Shown: positions 39,549 through 49,377, numbered from the stretch's first letter. The stretch is DNA of 64,000 bases from CAVTAV01 sp963732795 (GCA_963732795.1 CAVTAV010000006.1:620001-684000), one strand, 5' to 3'. The notes: generated from the sequence alone by a model not told the origin. Numbers and translations: made by a program.

Positions 39549-40388
39549 ATGGAGCAATGGATTCTCGACCATGAGCCGGGCGTAAGGCTCGGCATCTTTC
39601 TCGGCGTTCTGGTTCTTGTCGGCCTCGTCGAAGGCGTCCGGCCGCGGCGGGGGCCGAGTCAGCCGCGGTTCTTGCGCTGGGCCAATAATCTCGGGCTTTC
39701 GGTCGTGAACACCGTCATTCTGCGGCTGATGGCGCCGTTGACGCTCGTGGCTGCGGCGGCCTGGGCGGCGGATCGGGGCTACGGGCTGTTCAATTCGGTG
39801 GGGCTGTGGGGTCCGGTGGAGATTCTGCTCGCCGTGGTTCTCCTGGACCTCGTGATCTACGGCCAGCATGTCGCCTTTCACAAGATTCCAGTGCTGTGGC
39901 GGGTTCACCGGATGCATCACACCGATCTCGATGTCGACGCGTCGACCGGCCTGCGCTTCCACCCCGTGGAGATGGTGCTGTCCTTGGGCCTGAAGCTCGG
40001 CGCGGTGATCGCGCTCGGGGCGGCGCCTTTGGCCGCGCTTCTGTTCGAGGTGGTCTTGAACGGCGTTACCCTGTTCAATCACGGCAATCTCAAGCTCGGG
40101 TCCGGGCTCGACGCGGCGATCAGAACCGTGATCGTGACCCCCGACATGCACCGGGTCCATCATTCCGCCGACCGCGCGGAGACCGACAGCAATTACGGCT
40201 TCAATCTCTCCTGGTGGGACCGGCTGTTCGGAACCTATCGGGCGAAACCCGCCAAGGGCTATGACGGCATGGTGATCGGGCTCGACGACTTCCGGGACCC
40301 GAAATGGCTGGGGATTGCCTGGATGATTGTCACGCCGTTCTATCGTATGTCGTCTAAGTCAGGGGCAGCGGATAAGATCACACCATGA
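39549..40388 (+). CDS. Sterol desaturase / fatty acid hydroxylase family protein
   Basis: A 279-aa integral membrane di-iron enzyme. Hydrophobic segments at the N-terminus (LGIFLGVLVLVGLVEGV, LMAPLTLVAAAAWAAD) and mid-protein (ALGAAPLAALLFEVVLNG) flank the histidine motifs HVAFHK, HRMHHTDLD, NHGNLKLGS and HRVHHSADRAETDSNYG. The cluster pattern matches FA_hydroxylase. It would use O2 to hydroxylate a lipid; the substrate is unknown. The stop overlaps the sixA start by 4 nt. Confidence 0.9.
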   Translation: MEQWILDHEPGVRLGIFLGVLVLVGLVEGVRPRRGPSQPRFLRWANNLGLSVVNTVILRLMAPLTLVAAAAWAADRGYGLFNSVGLWGPVEILLAVVLLDLVIYGQHVAFHKIPVLWRVHRMHHTDLDVDASTGLRFHPVEMVLSLGLKLGAVIALGAAPLAALLFEVVLNGVTLFNHGNLKLGSGLDAAIRTVIVTPDMHRVHHSADRAETDSNYGFNLSWWDRLFGTYRAKPAKGYDGMVIGLDDFRDPKWLGIAWMIVTPFYRMSSKSGAADKITP

Positions 40389-40918
40389 AGACGCTCATCA
40401 TCCTGCGCCACGCCAAGGCCGAGCCGCACGCCGCCAAGGCCAGCGACCACGACCGGGTCCTCCTGCCGAAAGGCGTGAAGGCCGCCGCCGCCATGGGCGC
40501 CCATCTCGCCGCCCACGGCCCGGTGCCGGAGCTGATCCTGTGCTCCGATGCGGCCCGGGCACGCGAGACGATGGAGGCGCTCCTGACCACGCTCAAAGCC
40601 GACCCGGCGATCGAGATCGAGCCGACATTCTATCCCGGCCGGCCCGAGGCGATCCTCTCCCGGGTCAGGGAAGCGGACGATCATTACGGCTGCGTCATGG
40701 TGATCGGGCACAATCCGAGCTTCGAGGATCTGGCCCGCGCCCTGGTGCGCCGGCCGGCGCCGGGCGGGGAACGGGACGACCTCAAGCGCATGGAAGCGAA
40801 ATTTCCCACATCGGCGATCGCGGTAGTCCAATTCGACACGGACTCCTGGGCGCATATCGATATCGGCCGCGGCGATCTGACGTCCTTCAAGGCGCCGCGG
40901 GACCTGATCGAGGTCTGA
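40385..40918 (+). CDS. sixA: SixA-type phosphohistidine phosphatase
   Basis: A 177-aa histidine-phosphatase-superfamily protein starting MKTLIILRHAKAE with the catalytic RHA(K), ELILCSDAARARETMEALL, and the second histidine in VMVIGHNPSFEDLARAL. SixA removes phosphate from His residues of phosphotransfer proteins or nitrogen-PTS components. It is translationally coupled to the desaturase gene upstream, and the ABC ATPase starts 3 nt after its stop. The operon is contiguous, but shared function is not evident. Confidence 0.88.
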   Translation: MKTLIILRHAKAEPHAAKASDHDRVLLPKGVKAAAAMGAHLAAHGPVPELILCSDAARARETMEALLTTLKADPAIEIEPTFYPGRPEAILSRVREADDHYGCVMVIGHNPSFEDLARALVRRPAPGGERDDLKRMEAKFPTSAIAVVQFDTDSWAHIDIGRGDLTSFKAPRDLIEV

Positions 40919-40921
40919 GCC

Positions 40922-41674
40922 ATGGCCGGGCCCGCGTCGACCTCCTCGCCCCCCTGGGAAAAAGACCGTGTCGTCCCGACCTTCCGGGTGGTCGATCTCA
41001 CCAAGGTCTATCACATGGGCGAGGTCGAGGTTCACGCGCTCAGGGGCTTGAGCCTCGATCTCTTCGAGGGCGAATTCGCGGTGCTGGTCGGCCCCTCGGG
41101 CAGCGGCAAATCGACTTTCCTCAATATCATCGGCGGCCTGGACGTGCCGACGAGCGGCTATGTCGAGTTCCGCGGCAAGCGGCTCGACGTCGGCGACGAG
41201 CGCGCGCTCACCCGGTATCGCCGCGAGCATGTCGGCTTCGTGTTCCAGTTCTACAATCTGATCCCGAGCCTCACCGCCCGCGAGAACGTGGCGCTCGTCA
41301 CCGAGATCGCCGACAATCCCATGACACCGGAAGCGGCCTTGGAGATCGTCGGCCTCGGCGACCGGATGGACCATTTTCCCGCCCAGCTTTCGGGCGGCCA
41401 GCAGCAGAGGGTGGCCATCGCCCGCGCCATCGCCAAGCAGCCCGACGTGCTCTTGTGCGACGAGCCGACGGGGGCGCTGGACATCACGACCGGCGTGGTG
41501 GTTCTGGAAGCCATCGAGCGCGTCAACAAGGAGCTCGGCACCACCACCGCGGTGATCACCCACAACCAGGCCATCTCCGCCATGGCCGACCGGGTGTTCA
41601 CCTTCGCGGACGGCACCATCGGCGAGAGCCGGGTCAACGAGACGAAAGTCTCGCCGCATGAATTGCAATGGTAA
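40922..41674 (+). CDS. ABC transporter ATP-binding protein (MacB/LolD type)
   Basis: A 250-aa ATPase: a short N-terminal extension, then VVDLTKVYHMGEVEVHALRG, Walker A GPSGSGKSTF, Q-loop HVGFVFQFYNLIPSLTARENV (the LolD/MacB signature), LSGGQQQRVAIARAIA, Walker B VLLCDEPTGALD and switch H in THN. It powers the mechanotransmission-type permease encoded next. The ATPase, permease and HlyD genes run on without gaps longer than 20 nt. Confidence 0.92.
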   Translation: MAGPASTSSPPWEKDRVVPTFRVVDLTKVYHMGEVEVHALRGLSLDLFEGEFAVLVGPSGSGKSTFLNIIGGLDVPTSGYVEFRGKRLDVGDERALTRYRREHVGFVFQFYNLIPSLTARENVALVTEIADNPMTPEAALEIVGLGDRMDHFPAQLSGGQQQRVAIARAIAKQPDVLLCDEPTGALDITTGVVVLEAIERVNKELGTTTAVITHNQAISAMADRVFTFADGTIGESRVNETKVSPHELQW

Positions 41675-41690
41675 GCCGCGAGAGGCTGGC

Positions 41691-44060
41691 ATGCTGATCA
41701 GCGCCCTCGACCGCAAGCTTCTCCGCGACCTTCTGAACATGAAGGGCCAGGTGCTGGCGATCAGCCTGGTGATGGCTTGCGGCGTCGCGGTCTGCGTGAT
41801 GGCGCTCGGGATGCTGCATTCCCTGGAGCGCTCCCTCGATGCCTTCTACAGCGAGTATCGTTTCGCCGACGTCTTCGCGGGCCTGAAGCGCGCGCCGATC
41901 TCGCTGGCCGACCGGATCGCGGAAATCCCCGGCGTCTCGGCGGTCGATCAGCGCATCGTCTATTACGTCACCCGCGACATTCCGGGTTTCGACGAGCCGG
42001 TGATCGGGCAGATCATCTCGATCCCCGAAAACCACCCGCCGGTCCTGAACGACCTTTATCTCACCTCCGGCGCCCTGCCCCAGCCGGGCCGCGACAACGA
42101 GGCCGTGGTCAACCAGGCCTTCGCCGAGGCCCATCATCTCACCATCGGCGACAGCTTCACGGCGGTCATCAACGGCCGCCGCCAGAAGATCACCATCTGC
42201 GGCACCGCGCTCTCGCCCGAATTCGTCTACACCATCGGCCCCGGCAGCCTGTTCCCGGACGACAAGCGCTTCGGCGTGATGTGGATGAGCCGCAAGGCGG
42301 TCGAGAACGCCTTCGATCTCGACGGCGCGTTCAACAACGTCACGCTCAAGCTGGCGCGCGGCGCCAACGAGGCCGAGGTGATCGACCGGCTCGACGACCT
42401 GATCCGGCCCTATGGCGGCACCGGCGCCTATGGCCGCAAGGACCAGATCTCGAACTTCTTCATCTCCGGCGAGTTCGAGCAGCTTCGCGCCATGGCGATC
42501 ATCGCGCCGGCGATCTTCCTGGCGGTCTCGGCCTTTCTCCTCAACATCGTGCTCTCCCGCATCATCAGCCTGGAGCGCGACCAGATCGGCGTGCTGAAGG
42601 CTTTCGGCTATTCCAACCCCGCGATCGCATTCCATTATCTGAAGCTTGCCGTGGTGATCGGGATCATCGGCAGCTTGCTCGGCGTGGCGCTCGGCGTCTG
42701 GACCGGCTCGGGGCTGGCCGAGATCTATGCCCGGTTCTACCGCCTGCCCCATATCCATTACGAGCTGACGCCCGCCATCGTCTCGATCGGCGTGCTCTCG
42801 ACCCTTGCCGCCGCCGTGCTCGGCATCCTCGGGGCGATCGCCAAGGCCGTCGCGCTTCCGCCCGCCGAGGCCATGCGTCCGCCGACGCCCGCAATCTATC
42901 GCCAGACCATCTTCGAGCGCCTGGGCCTCCAGCGCCTCTTTACCCAGCCGACCCGGATGATCCTCAGGCATATCGAACGCCATCTCGGCCGCTCGGCGCT
43001 GTCCTCCTTCGGCATCGCCGTGGCGGTCGGGATCCTGATCGCGTCGAGCTTCACCCTGGATTCGATCGACTACATCATCGATGTCCAGTTCAATGTCTCC
43101 CAGCGCCAGGACATCCAGGTCGGGTTCTTCGAAGCGCGTCCGCTGAAGGCGATGTACGCGGTCGAGCATCTTCCCGGCGTCATGCGGGTCGAGCCCTATC
43201 GCTCGGTCGCGGCGCGGCTCAGGAACGGCCATTTCTCGCGACGGGTCTCGATCACCGGGGTCAGGCCCGGCGACGACCTCAATCGCCTGATCAACGCCGA
43301 TCTCCATGTCGTGCCGACGCCGGACAAGGGCCTGATGCTGTCGAAGAAGCTTGCGGACCTTCTTCATGTCGGGCGCGGCGACAAGCTCGTGATCGAAGTC
43401 ATGGAAGGCCGGCGGCCGGTTCGCGAAATTCCCGTCTCCGGCGTCTATGAGGAATTTATCGGCACGACCGCGGTGATGAGCATGAGCGCCTTGAACGAGC
43501 TGATGGGCGAGGGGCCGTCGATTTCGGGCGTCTATGCGAGCGTCGATTCCCGGCAGACCGACAAGCTCTACTCGACCCTGAAGAACATCCCCGTGGTCTC
43601 GGCGGTGCTGCTGCGCGAGGCGTCACTGCAAAGCTTCCGCGACACCATGGCCGAGAACCTGACCCAGACCATGTTGTTCAACATCATGTTCGCCGGGCTA
43701 ATCGCGATCGGCGTCGTCTACAACACCGCGCGGATCTCGCTCTCGGAGCGCGCGCGGGAGCTGGCCAGCCTGCGCGTGCTCGGCCTCACGCGGGGCGAAA
43801 TCTCTTATATCCTCTTGGGCGAATTGGCGATTCTGACCGTCGTCGCCCTGCCGGTCGGATGCCTGTTGGGCCGGTTCCTGAGCGCGCTGTTGTCGGCGGC
43901 CCTCAATACCGATCTTTATCGAATCCCGCTGATCATCGACCCCTCGACCTATGGGATGGCGGTGACGATCGTGCTGATCGCCTCGGTTGCCTCCGGGCTC
44001 ATTGTGCGCCATCGTCTCGACCACTTGGACCTCGTCGCGGTCCTGAAGACCAGGGAGTAG
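41691..44060 (+). CDS. ABC transporter permease, two FtsX/MacB domains
   Basis: A 789-aa permease from ATG 41691, with GAGAGG upstream. A first membrane helix (VLAISLVMACGVAVCVMALG) leads into a MacB-like periplasmic core domain, an FtsX domain of three helices around residues 270-400 (IIAPAIFLAVSAFLLNIVLS...), a second core domain, and a second FtsX domain at the C-terminus (LFNIMFAGLIAIGVVYNTAR, ILTVVALPVGCLLGRFLSAL). The large duplicated form resembles DevC/YbbP-type exporters. It works with the adjoining ATPase and adaptor; the substrate is unknown. Confidence 0.9.
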   Translation: MLISALDRKLLRDLLNMKGQVLAISLVMACGVAVCVMALGMLHSLERSLDAFYSEYRFADVFAGLKRAPISLADRIAEIPGVSAVDQRIVYYVTRDIPGFDEPVIGQIISIPENHPPVLNDLYLTSGALPQPGRDNEAVVNQAFAEAHHLTIGDSFTAVINGRRQKITICGTALSPEFVYTIGPGSLFPDDKRFGVMWMSRKAVENAFDLDGAFNNVTLKLARGANEAEVIDRLDDLIRPYGGTGAYGRKDQISNFFISGEFEQLRAMAIIAPAIFLAVSAFLLNIVLSRIISLERDQIGVLKAFGYSNPAIAFHYLKLAVVIGIIGSLLGVALGVWTGSGLAEIYARFYRLPHIHYELTPAIVSIGVLSTLAAAVLGILGAIAKAVALPPAEAMRPPTPAIYRQTIFERLGLQRLFTQPTRMILRHIERHLGRSALSSFGIAVAVGILIASSFTLDSIDYIIDVQFNVSQRQDIQVGFFEARPLKAMYAVEHLPGVMRVEPYRSVAARLRNGHFSRRVSITGVRPGDDLNRLINADLHVVPTPDKGLMLSKKLADLLHVGRGDKLVIEVMEGRRPVREIPVSGVYEEFIGTTAVMSMSALNELMGEGPSISGVYASVDSRQTDKLYSTLKNIPVVSAVLLREASLQSFRDTMAENLTQTMLFNIMFAGLIAIGVVYNTARISLSERARELASLRVLGLTRGEISYILLGELAILTVVALPVGCLLGRFLSALLSAALNTDLYRIPLIIDPSTYGMAVTIVLIASVASGLIVRHRLDHLDLVAVLKTRE

Positions 44061-44063
44061 GCG

Positions 44064-45296
44064 ATGGCGCTGCTCGACGCCCTCGGCAAGGACCGTCCGA
44101 CCCGGATCAAACGCGGGATCCTGGGCCTTATCGGCCTTGCGATCCTCGCCGTGATCGCCTGGTCGTTCATGCCGTCGCCGGTCGATGTCGATACCGGCCC
44201 CGTGACCAAGGGCCGGCTCGAAGTAACGGTGGGCGACGACGGCGAGACCCGGGTACGCGAGCGCTACGTCGTCTCGGCGCCGGCCGCCGGGCGGCTGGAG
44301 CGGCTGCCGGTCGAGGTCGGCGATCCGGTGGAGGCGAACAAGACCCTTCTCGCGACCATCTTGCCGGCCGATCCGAGCTTCCTCACGGCGCGGGACGAAG
44401 CCCAGGCCGAGGCCCGCGCCCAGGCTGCCCAGGCGGCCAAGGATCAGGCCGACGCCAATCTGGTCCATGCCAAGGCCGCGCTCGCCTATGCCAAGACCGA
44501 TCTGGAGCGCGCCCAACGTCTCGCCACGCAAGGGACCATCTCCAAGAAGGCCCTCGACCAGGCAAAGCTCAATGTCGAGTTGAACGAGGCGGATCTCAAA
44601 AGCGCCCAGTCGGCGGTGAATGTCGCGGCCTACGATCTCGCCTCGGCCCAGGCGGCGCTGATGGGACCGAACCAGGGCAAGGCCGATAAGATCGAGGGCT
44701 GCTGCATCGATATCCGCGCGCCGGTCACCGGCCGGGTCCTGAAGCGCCACCACGAGAGCGAGACGGTGGTGGCCGCGGGCGAGCCGCTGGTCGATGTCGG
44801 CGATCCCAAAGACATCGAGATCGTCTCCGACCTTCTCTCGACCGACGCGGTCAAGCTCAAGCCCGGCGCCCATGTCTATATCGACCATTGGGGCGGGCCG
44901 AAGGTGCTGAACGGCCGCCTTCGCCTGATCGAGCCCTCGGGTTTCACCAAGATCTCGGCGCTGGGCATCGAGGAGCAGCGGGTCAACGTCAAGATCGACA
45001 TCACCGATCCTTACGACGAATGGTCCACCCTCGGCGACGGTTATCGTGTGGAAGTCCGGGTCGTGGCCTGGGCCGGCGACAATGTGATCAAGGTCCCGGT
45101 CGCCGCGCTGTTCCGCGACGCCGAGGGTTGGGCGGTCTTCGTCGAGCGCGACGGCCGCGCGGCCCGTCGCCAGGTCACCATCGACCACCGGAACGACACC
45201 GAGGCAGAGGTGCTCGACGGCTTGAAGGAAGGCGAGACCGTCGTCCTCCACCCCGGCGACGAGGTGAAGGACGGCGTTCGAATCACAACGCGCTAG
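44064..45296 (+). CDS. HlyD/MacA-type periplasmic adaptor
   Basis: A 410-aa membrane-fusion protein: N-terminal anchor (GILGLIGLAILAVIAWSFM), lipoyl half VSAPAAGRLERLPVEVGDPV, an Ala/Gln-rich coiled-coil hairpin (residues about 105-195), the second lipoyl half DIRAPVTGRVLKRHHESE, then beta-barrel (EIVSDLLSTDAVKLKPGAHV) and membrane-proximal domains. It links the ABC permease to the outer envelope. The gene starts 3 nt after the permease stop. No outer-membrane channel gene is nearby. Confidence 0.92.
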   Translation: MALLDALGKDRPTRIKRGILGLIGLAILAVIAWSFMPSPVDVDTGPVTKGRLEVTVGDDGETRVRERYVVSAPAAGRLERLPVEVGDPVEANKTLLATILPADPSFLTARDEAQAEARAQAAQAAKDQADANLVHAKAALAYAKTDLERAQRLATQGTISKKALDQAKLNVELNEADLKSAQSAVNVAAYDLASAQAALMGPNQGKADKIEGCCIDIRAPVTGRVLKRHHESETVVAAGEPLVDVGDPKDIEIVSDLLSTDAVKLKPGAHVYIDHWGGPKVLNGRLRLIEPSGFTKISALGIEEQRVNVKIDITDPYDEWSTLGDGYRVEVRVVAWAGDNVIKVPVAALFRDAEGWAVFVERDGRAARRQVTIDHRNDTEAEVLDGLKEGETVVLHPGDEVKDGVRITTR

Positions 45297-45314
45297 GGTC
45301 CGACCTCATTAGCC

Positions 45315-45386
45315 GTCATCCCGGATCACAAGGCTCACAGGCCGAAAACCTCCCGGTTTTCGGGCTCGCCTAATGTCTGGGATGAC
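45315..45386. repeat. Dispersed palindromic repeat, family A, copy 3
   Basis: GTCATCCCGGAT ... CTGGGATGAC ends enclose a strong inner hairpin CCGAAAACC-TCC-CGGTTTTCGG. It lies between the convergent ends of the HlyD and SDR genes, where it could stop transcription from both sides. Confidence 0.65.
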
Positions 45387-45412
45387 GGCGAATGTGTTGT
45401 TGAGTCAGGACC

Positions 45413-46189
45413 CTAAGCCGTATCCAGAGTCAGGGGTTCCGGCTGACGGCCATCGATGTCGGTCACACCGTATTCCGCCCCGAGGGCCGCGGCGACCAGA
45501 ACCTGGCCAGAGCGCGCCATCCGGTCGGAATCGGCGGCGAGCGCGGCGATGACGCGGCCGATATAGTCGGGGCTTTCGCTGTTGGAGAGATCGAGGAAGC
45601 CGCCCTTGGCCGCTTCGAGCACGGTTTCGGTGCGCACCAAGCCGGGATAGAGCGAGACGACCGCGACGCCGTAGTCCTTGAGCTCATGGGCCATGTCGGC
45701 GGTCATCTTGTCGGTCGCGGCCTTGGCGACACCGTAGAGGGCATTGCCGATATGCTTCTGCGCGGCCCAGAAGCTGATATTGACGATCAAACCGCTCTTG
45801 GCCGCGACCATCATCCGCGCGGCGCGGGCCGAGCAATCGAACGCGGCATGGACGCCGGCCTCCATCATGTCGGTCCAGCGATGGGCCGGCTGCTCCCAGA
45901 ACGGCAGGTTCCACGTGAATTGTCCGTTCTCGACCATGCGCTCATAACCGCCCCAGGCCGAGTTCACCAGAAGGTCGAGCGCCCCGGCTTCTTCGGATAT
46001 CCGGCGGAAGACGCCGTCGGTCTGCTCGGGCCGTGTATGATCGCAGGGAATGCGGATCACGGCTTCCGGCAGCGCGGCCTGTGCAATCGTGCGGCCAGTT
46101 GCGAACACCGTATAGCCGGCCTCCGTTAGGCTTATCGCCACACCTTTGCCCACACCTCGCGAGGCACCCGTCACCAAGGCTGTCGGCAT
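45413..46189 (-). CDS. Short-chain dehydrogenase/reductase
   Basis: A 258-aa SDR: ALVTGASRGVGKGVAISL is the TGxxxGxG cofactor site, LLVNSAWGG replaces the usual NNAG with NSAW, SGLIVNISFWAA contains the catalytic serine, and YGVAKAATDKM is the YxxxK pair. A closely similar architecture is seen in the DHRS1-like group. The start ATG overlaps the stop of the nucleotidyltransferase gene (TAATG), so translation is coupled. The substrate is unknown. Confidence 0.9.
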   Translation of the reverse strand: MPTALVTGASRGVGKGVAISLTEAGYTVFATGRTIAQAALPEAVIRIPCDHTRPEQTDGVFRRISEEAGALDLLVNSAWGGYERMVENGQFTWNLPFWEQPAHRWTDMMEAGVHAAFDCSARAARMMVAAKSGLIVNISFWAAQKHIGNALYGVAKAATDKMTADMAHELKDYGVAVVSLYPGLVRTETVLEAAKGGFLDLSNSESPDYIGRVIAALAADSDRMARSGQVLVAAALGAEYGVTDIDGRQPEPLTLDTA

Positions 46190-46800
46190 TATTCCTCCAT
46201 AACGGTCAGCCACGGCCAGCGTGCGCGGTACTTCTCGGCTTTGACGCGATAGAGTTGGGGCGGGCCCATGTTCGGGTTCGGCCTCAGGATTCCGTTCCAG
46301 GCATCGTCGAGACCGAAGGGGGCGTATATCTCGAAGCCGTCGCCCGCGGGCCGGATGCCGATGCAGGTGCCGGCAACGAGGAAGCGGTCGATGCCCTCGC
46401 GGCTCGAGGCAAGCTGCGGATAGTCGTGACCGAAGCGATCGGGATACCAGAGATGGACACGGGCCTGGTTGCGGAGCTCGATGCGCTCGGCAAACTCGCC
46501 GAACACGTTCGGCAGGCACCTTATGTGCCGGTCCTCGGCCTCCCAGGAAAGGTCCTCGTCGAAATAGAAAATGTCGTAATCGGCGATGTTCTCGTCCGGC
46601 GGGCGGTCCGCGCGGATATTCCACACCGTCTCGAACACCGCTCCGGCCACCAGCCAGACATCCTCGAGCCCAAGCGCCGGGATCCGCTCCAGAATCGCCC
46701 GGTTGTGCGGGTTTCGGAGCGCAAAATCGATGAAATCGGCGTCGGAGACGGATTCTGCGAGCATCGCGAAAGCGTCGACGGACGTGCTCCCGACTGTCAA
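46189..46800 (-). CDS. Nucleotidyltransferase-family protein (DUF925 / NTP_transf_6)
   Basis: Up to 203 aa. DVWLVAGAVFETVWN followed by IADYDIFYFDEDLSWEAE is the minimal nucleotidyltransferase fold with its two-Asp metal motif; VHLWYPDRFG and YAPFGLDDAWNGILRPNPN are DUF925 signatures. The listed start is TTG 46800; ATG 46764 would remove 12 residues. It is coupled to the SDR gene downstream. The biochemical target is unknown. Confidence 0.83.
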   Translation of the reverse strand: MTVGSTSVDAFAMLAESVSDADFIDFALRNPHNRAILERIPALGLEDVWLVAGAVFETVWNIRADRPPDENIADYDIFYFDEDLSWEAEDRHIRCLPNVFGEFAERIELRNQARVHLWYPDRFGHDYPQLASSREGIDRFLVAGTCIGIRPAGDGFEIYAPFGLDDAWNGILRPNPNMGPPQLYRVKAEKYRARWPWLTVMEE

Positions 46801-46901
46801 GCCCGACAGGCTGTTGCCGAAGCCCTCGACAATAAATCCTTTATCGAATTAGGGTTAACTGCCGTTGGGGATTTCGGGGTAGTCATCCGGGGACCGTCGT
46901 C

Positions 46902-49367
46902 TTGAAGGAAAAAGAGCTTCGGCTCGCGCTTGTCTGCTACGGAGGCATCTCGCTTGCGATCTATATGCACGGGATCTCCAAGGAGTTCCTCAAGGCCGTC
47001 CGCGCCTCGAAAATCTACCATTCCCGCTCCGATATCGCCGAACGCCAGGCCGCGACTTTCGCCGATCTCGCCGGCTCGGCGATCAGGACGGCCGATACCG
47101 AGCGGGTCTATTTCGATCTCCTCAAGGCCATCGGCAAGAAGCTCGATCTTCGGCTTCTGATCGATGTGATCGCGGGCGCGTCGGCGGGCGGCATAAACGG
47201 CATCATTCTCGGCCGGGCGCTTGCCCACGACCTCCAGATGGATGCGCTGCGCGACGTCTGGTTCGAACATGCCGACGTCACCGAGCTTCTGCAGGCCGAG
47301 CATAAGGCGGGGAAGTTCAGCAAATTCTATCTCTATCCGCTGTTTTATTGGATGGGCGGCGGCTTCGGGCACACCTCCAGGATCGAGAAAGAGGCGCTGC
47401 GCAAACTCTCCATGTTCGTGCGCTCGCGCTGGTTCAAGCCGCCGTTCGACGGCGAGAAGCTCTTGGGTGTGCTGTTCGACGCGATCGAGGAGATGGGCGA
47501 GCCCGCCGAGCCCGATTCCTCGCTGGTGCCCGCGGGCCTGCCCTTGGAGCTTTTCGTCACGGTCACCGATTTCTACGGCTACACCCACCACATCCCGATC
47601 CACAGCCCGCCGATTGTCGCCGAGCGCGAGCATCGCCACGTGCTGCGGTTTCTCTATCGGCGCTGGCGCTCGGGCGAGACGCGCACGGATTTCAACCGCG
47701 ATCATGTCCCGGCGCTTTCCTTCGCCGCGCGCGCGACCTCGTCCTATCCCGGCGCCTTCCCGCCGGCCCAGATCAGCGAGGTCGACCGCATGCTCGCCAA
47801 ACGCGGCCGGTCCTGGCGCTACAAGACCCAGTTCCTCGAAAGCAATTTCCGGCCCTATCGGCTCGCCGGGCTCAACCCGATGATGACCAGCTTCGTCGAC
47901 GGCTCGGTCTTGAACAACAAGCCCTTCGAGCCGGCGATCCAGGCGATCCGCAGCCGCGCGGCCTATCGCGACGTCGACCGGCGGCTGGTTTATATCGATC
48001 CCCATCCCGAGCAGATCGGCCCGCCGCCCGACGGCGAGGTGCCGGGATTCTTCACGACCATCAAGGGCGCGATCTCGGAAATCCCGCGCTCCGAGCCGGT
48101 GCATGACGACCTCGCCGATATCAGCGCGGTCAACGCCCAGATCCGCCGGCGCAAGACCGTGGTCGATGCCGCCCGGCCCCATGTTGTCGAGCTCGTCCGC
48201 TCGATCACCCGGGACCGGGTCGACCGGCGGATTTCCATGGACACGCTCCGCAGCTGGCGCGACGAGGCGAACACCCGCGCGGCCCAGGAAGCGGGATTCG
48301 TGTATGAAGGCTATGTCCGCCTCAAGATCGCCTCGGTCGAGGACAATGCCTGCCGCCTGATCTCCGGGCTGTGCCGCTATTCCGAGGGCTCGGCCCAGGC
48401 GGTGATGATCCGCGAGGTGATCGACGTCTGGGCCCGGATGCGGGCGATCTATCCGGAAGAGGGCAAGGTGAGGCTCGCCAAGCCCGGCGCGCGGGAGACC
48501 GGATTGCCGCCCTGGGTGCGATTCCTCGAAGCCTTCGATATCGATTTCCGGCGGCGGCGGCTTCGCTTCGTCATCCAGAACCTGAACCTGCTCTATGGCC
48601 GGCTCAACGAATCCCAATATGAGGGGCTGCGGGCCGACGATCTCGATGCCTTGAAGGGCGAGCTCTATGAAGGCCTGGAGATGCTGCGCCAGTTCGACCA
48701 TACCGGCATCGTCGCGCGCGAGACCGCGGTGAAGGCGCGCGAGCTTTTCCGTAAGGACATGCCGGATCTCTCCAAGGGCGAGATCACCGAGCACGCCTAC
48801 GACTTCGCGGCCAGGAATATCGAGCGGGTCGACGCGCTGCAGACCATGCTGGCGAACGACATCGATCTCGATTCGGTCAACCGGCGGGTGGACGAGATCC
48901 TGTGCCGCGTCTCGGAGCGCGACTGGCCGGTCGAAGCCAAGCGCGAGGTGCTGACCAGCTATCTCGGCTATTCCTATTGGGACGTTCTGACCTTTTCCGT
49001 GACGAACTGGCGCGATCTCGGCGAATATGACGAGATCCGCGTCGATCGCTTCAGTCCCGACGACTGCACGACCATCCGCAAGGGCGGCGCCGAGACCATC
49101 CTCAAAGGCATCACCTTCAAGCATTTCGGCGCCTTCCTCTCGCGCAAGGACCGCGAGAACGACTATCTCTGGGGCCGACTCCACGCCGCCGAGCGCCTGA
49201 TCGACATCCTCTACGACGCCGCCTCGGTCGAGGAAGCGGAGGCCGGCATAAACAAGCTCGCCTTCAAGAAACGCGCCTTCGAGATCATTCTCGAAGTCGA
49301 GGGGCCGCATCTGCCGAACAGCGCCGATCTGGTGGAAACCCTCAAGGCCGAAGTCGCGGCGCTCTAA
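46902..49367 (+). CDS. Patatin-like protein with DUF3376 C-terminus
   Basis: An 821-aa protein. The N-terminal patatin phospholipase domain has the oxyanion-hole GG in LALVCYGGISLAIYMHGI, nucleophile Ser94 in AGASAGGINGIILG and the dyad Asp333 in SFVDGSVLNNKPFEPAI. The remaining half is the DUF3376 region typical of the TIGR03607 patatin-related family. No signal peptide or membrane helix is evident. It probably hydrolyses membrane lipids or acyl esters, but the family is uncharacterised. The start is TTG 46902, directly before the conserved KELRLALVCYGG; no ATG fits. Confidence 0.88.
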   Translation: MKEKELRLALVCYGGISLAIYMHGISKEFLKAVRASKIYHSRSDIAERQAATFADLAGSAIRTADTERVYFDLLKAIGKKLDLRLLIDVIAGASAGGINGIILGRALAHDLQMDALRDVWFEHADVTELLQAEHKAGKFSKFYLYPLFYWMGGGFGHTSRIEKEALRKLSMFVRSRWFKPPFDGEKLLGVLFDAIEEMGEPAEPDSSLVPAGLPLELFVTVTDFYGYTHHIPIHSPPIVAEREHRHVLRFLYRRWRSGETRTDFNRDHVPALSFAARATSSYPGAFPPAQISEVDRMLAKRGRSWRYKTQFLESNFRPYRLAGLNPMMTSFVDGSVLNNKPFEPAIQAIRSRAAYRDVDRRLVYIDPHPEQIGPPPDGEVPGFFTTIKGAISEIPRSEPVHDDLADISAVNAQIRRRKTVVDAARPHVVELVRSITRDRVDRRISMDTLRSWRDEANTRAAQEAGFVYEGYVRLKIASVEDNACRLISGLCRYSEGSAQAVMIREVIDVWARMRAIYPEEGKVRLAKPGARETGLPPWVRFLEAFDIDFRRRRLRFVIQNLNLLYGRLNESQYEGLRADDLDALKGELYEGLEMLRQFDHTGIVARETAVKARELFRKDMPDLSKGEITEHAYDFAARNIERVDALQTMLANDIDLDSVNRRVDEILCRVSERDWPVEAKREVLTSYLGYSYWDVLTFSVTNWRDLGEYDEIRVDRFSPDDCTTIRKGGAETILKGITFKHFGAFLSRKDRENDYLWGRLHAAERLIDILYDAASVEEAEAGINKLAFKKRAFEIILEVEGPHLPNSADLVETLKAEVAAL

Positions 49368-49377
49368 TATGCCCACC

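Noticed and set aside
41634..43367. Long antiparallel open frame over the ABC permease
   Set aside because: It is Asp/Arg/Gly-biased with no domain; the permease on the other strand has proper membrane helices.
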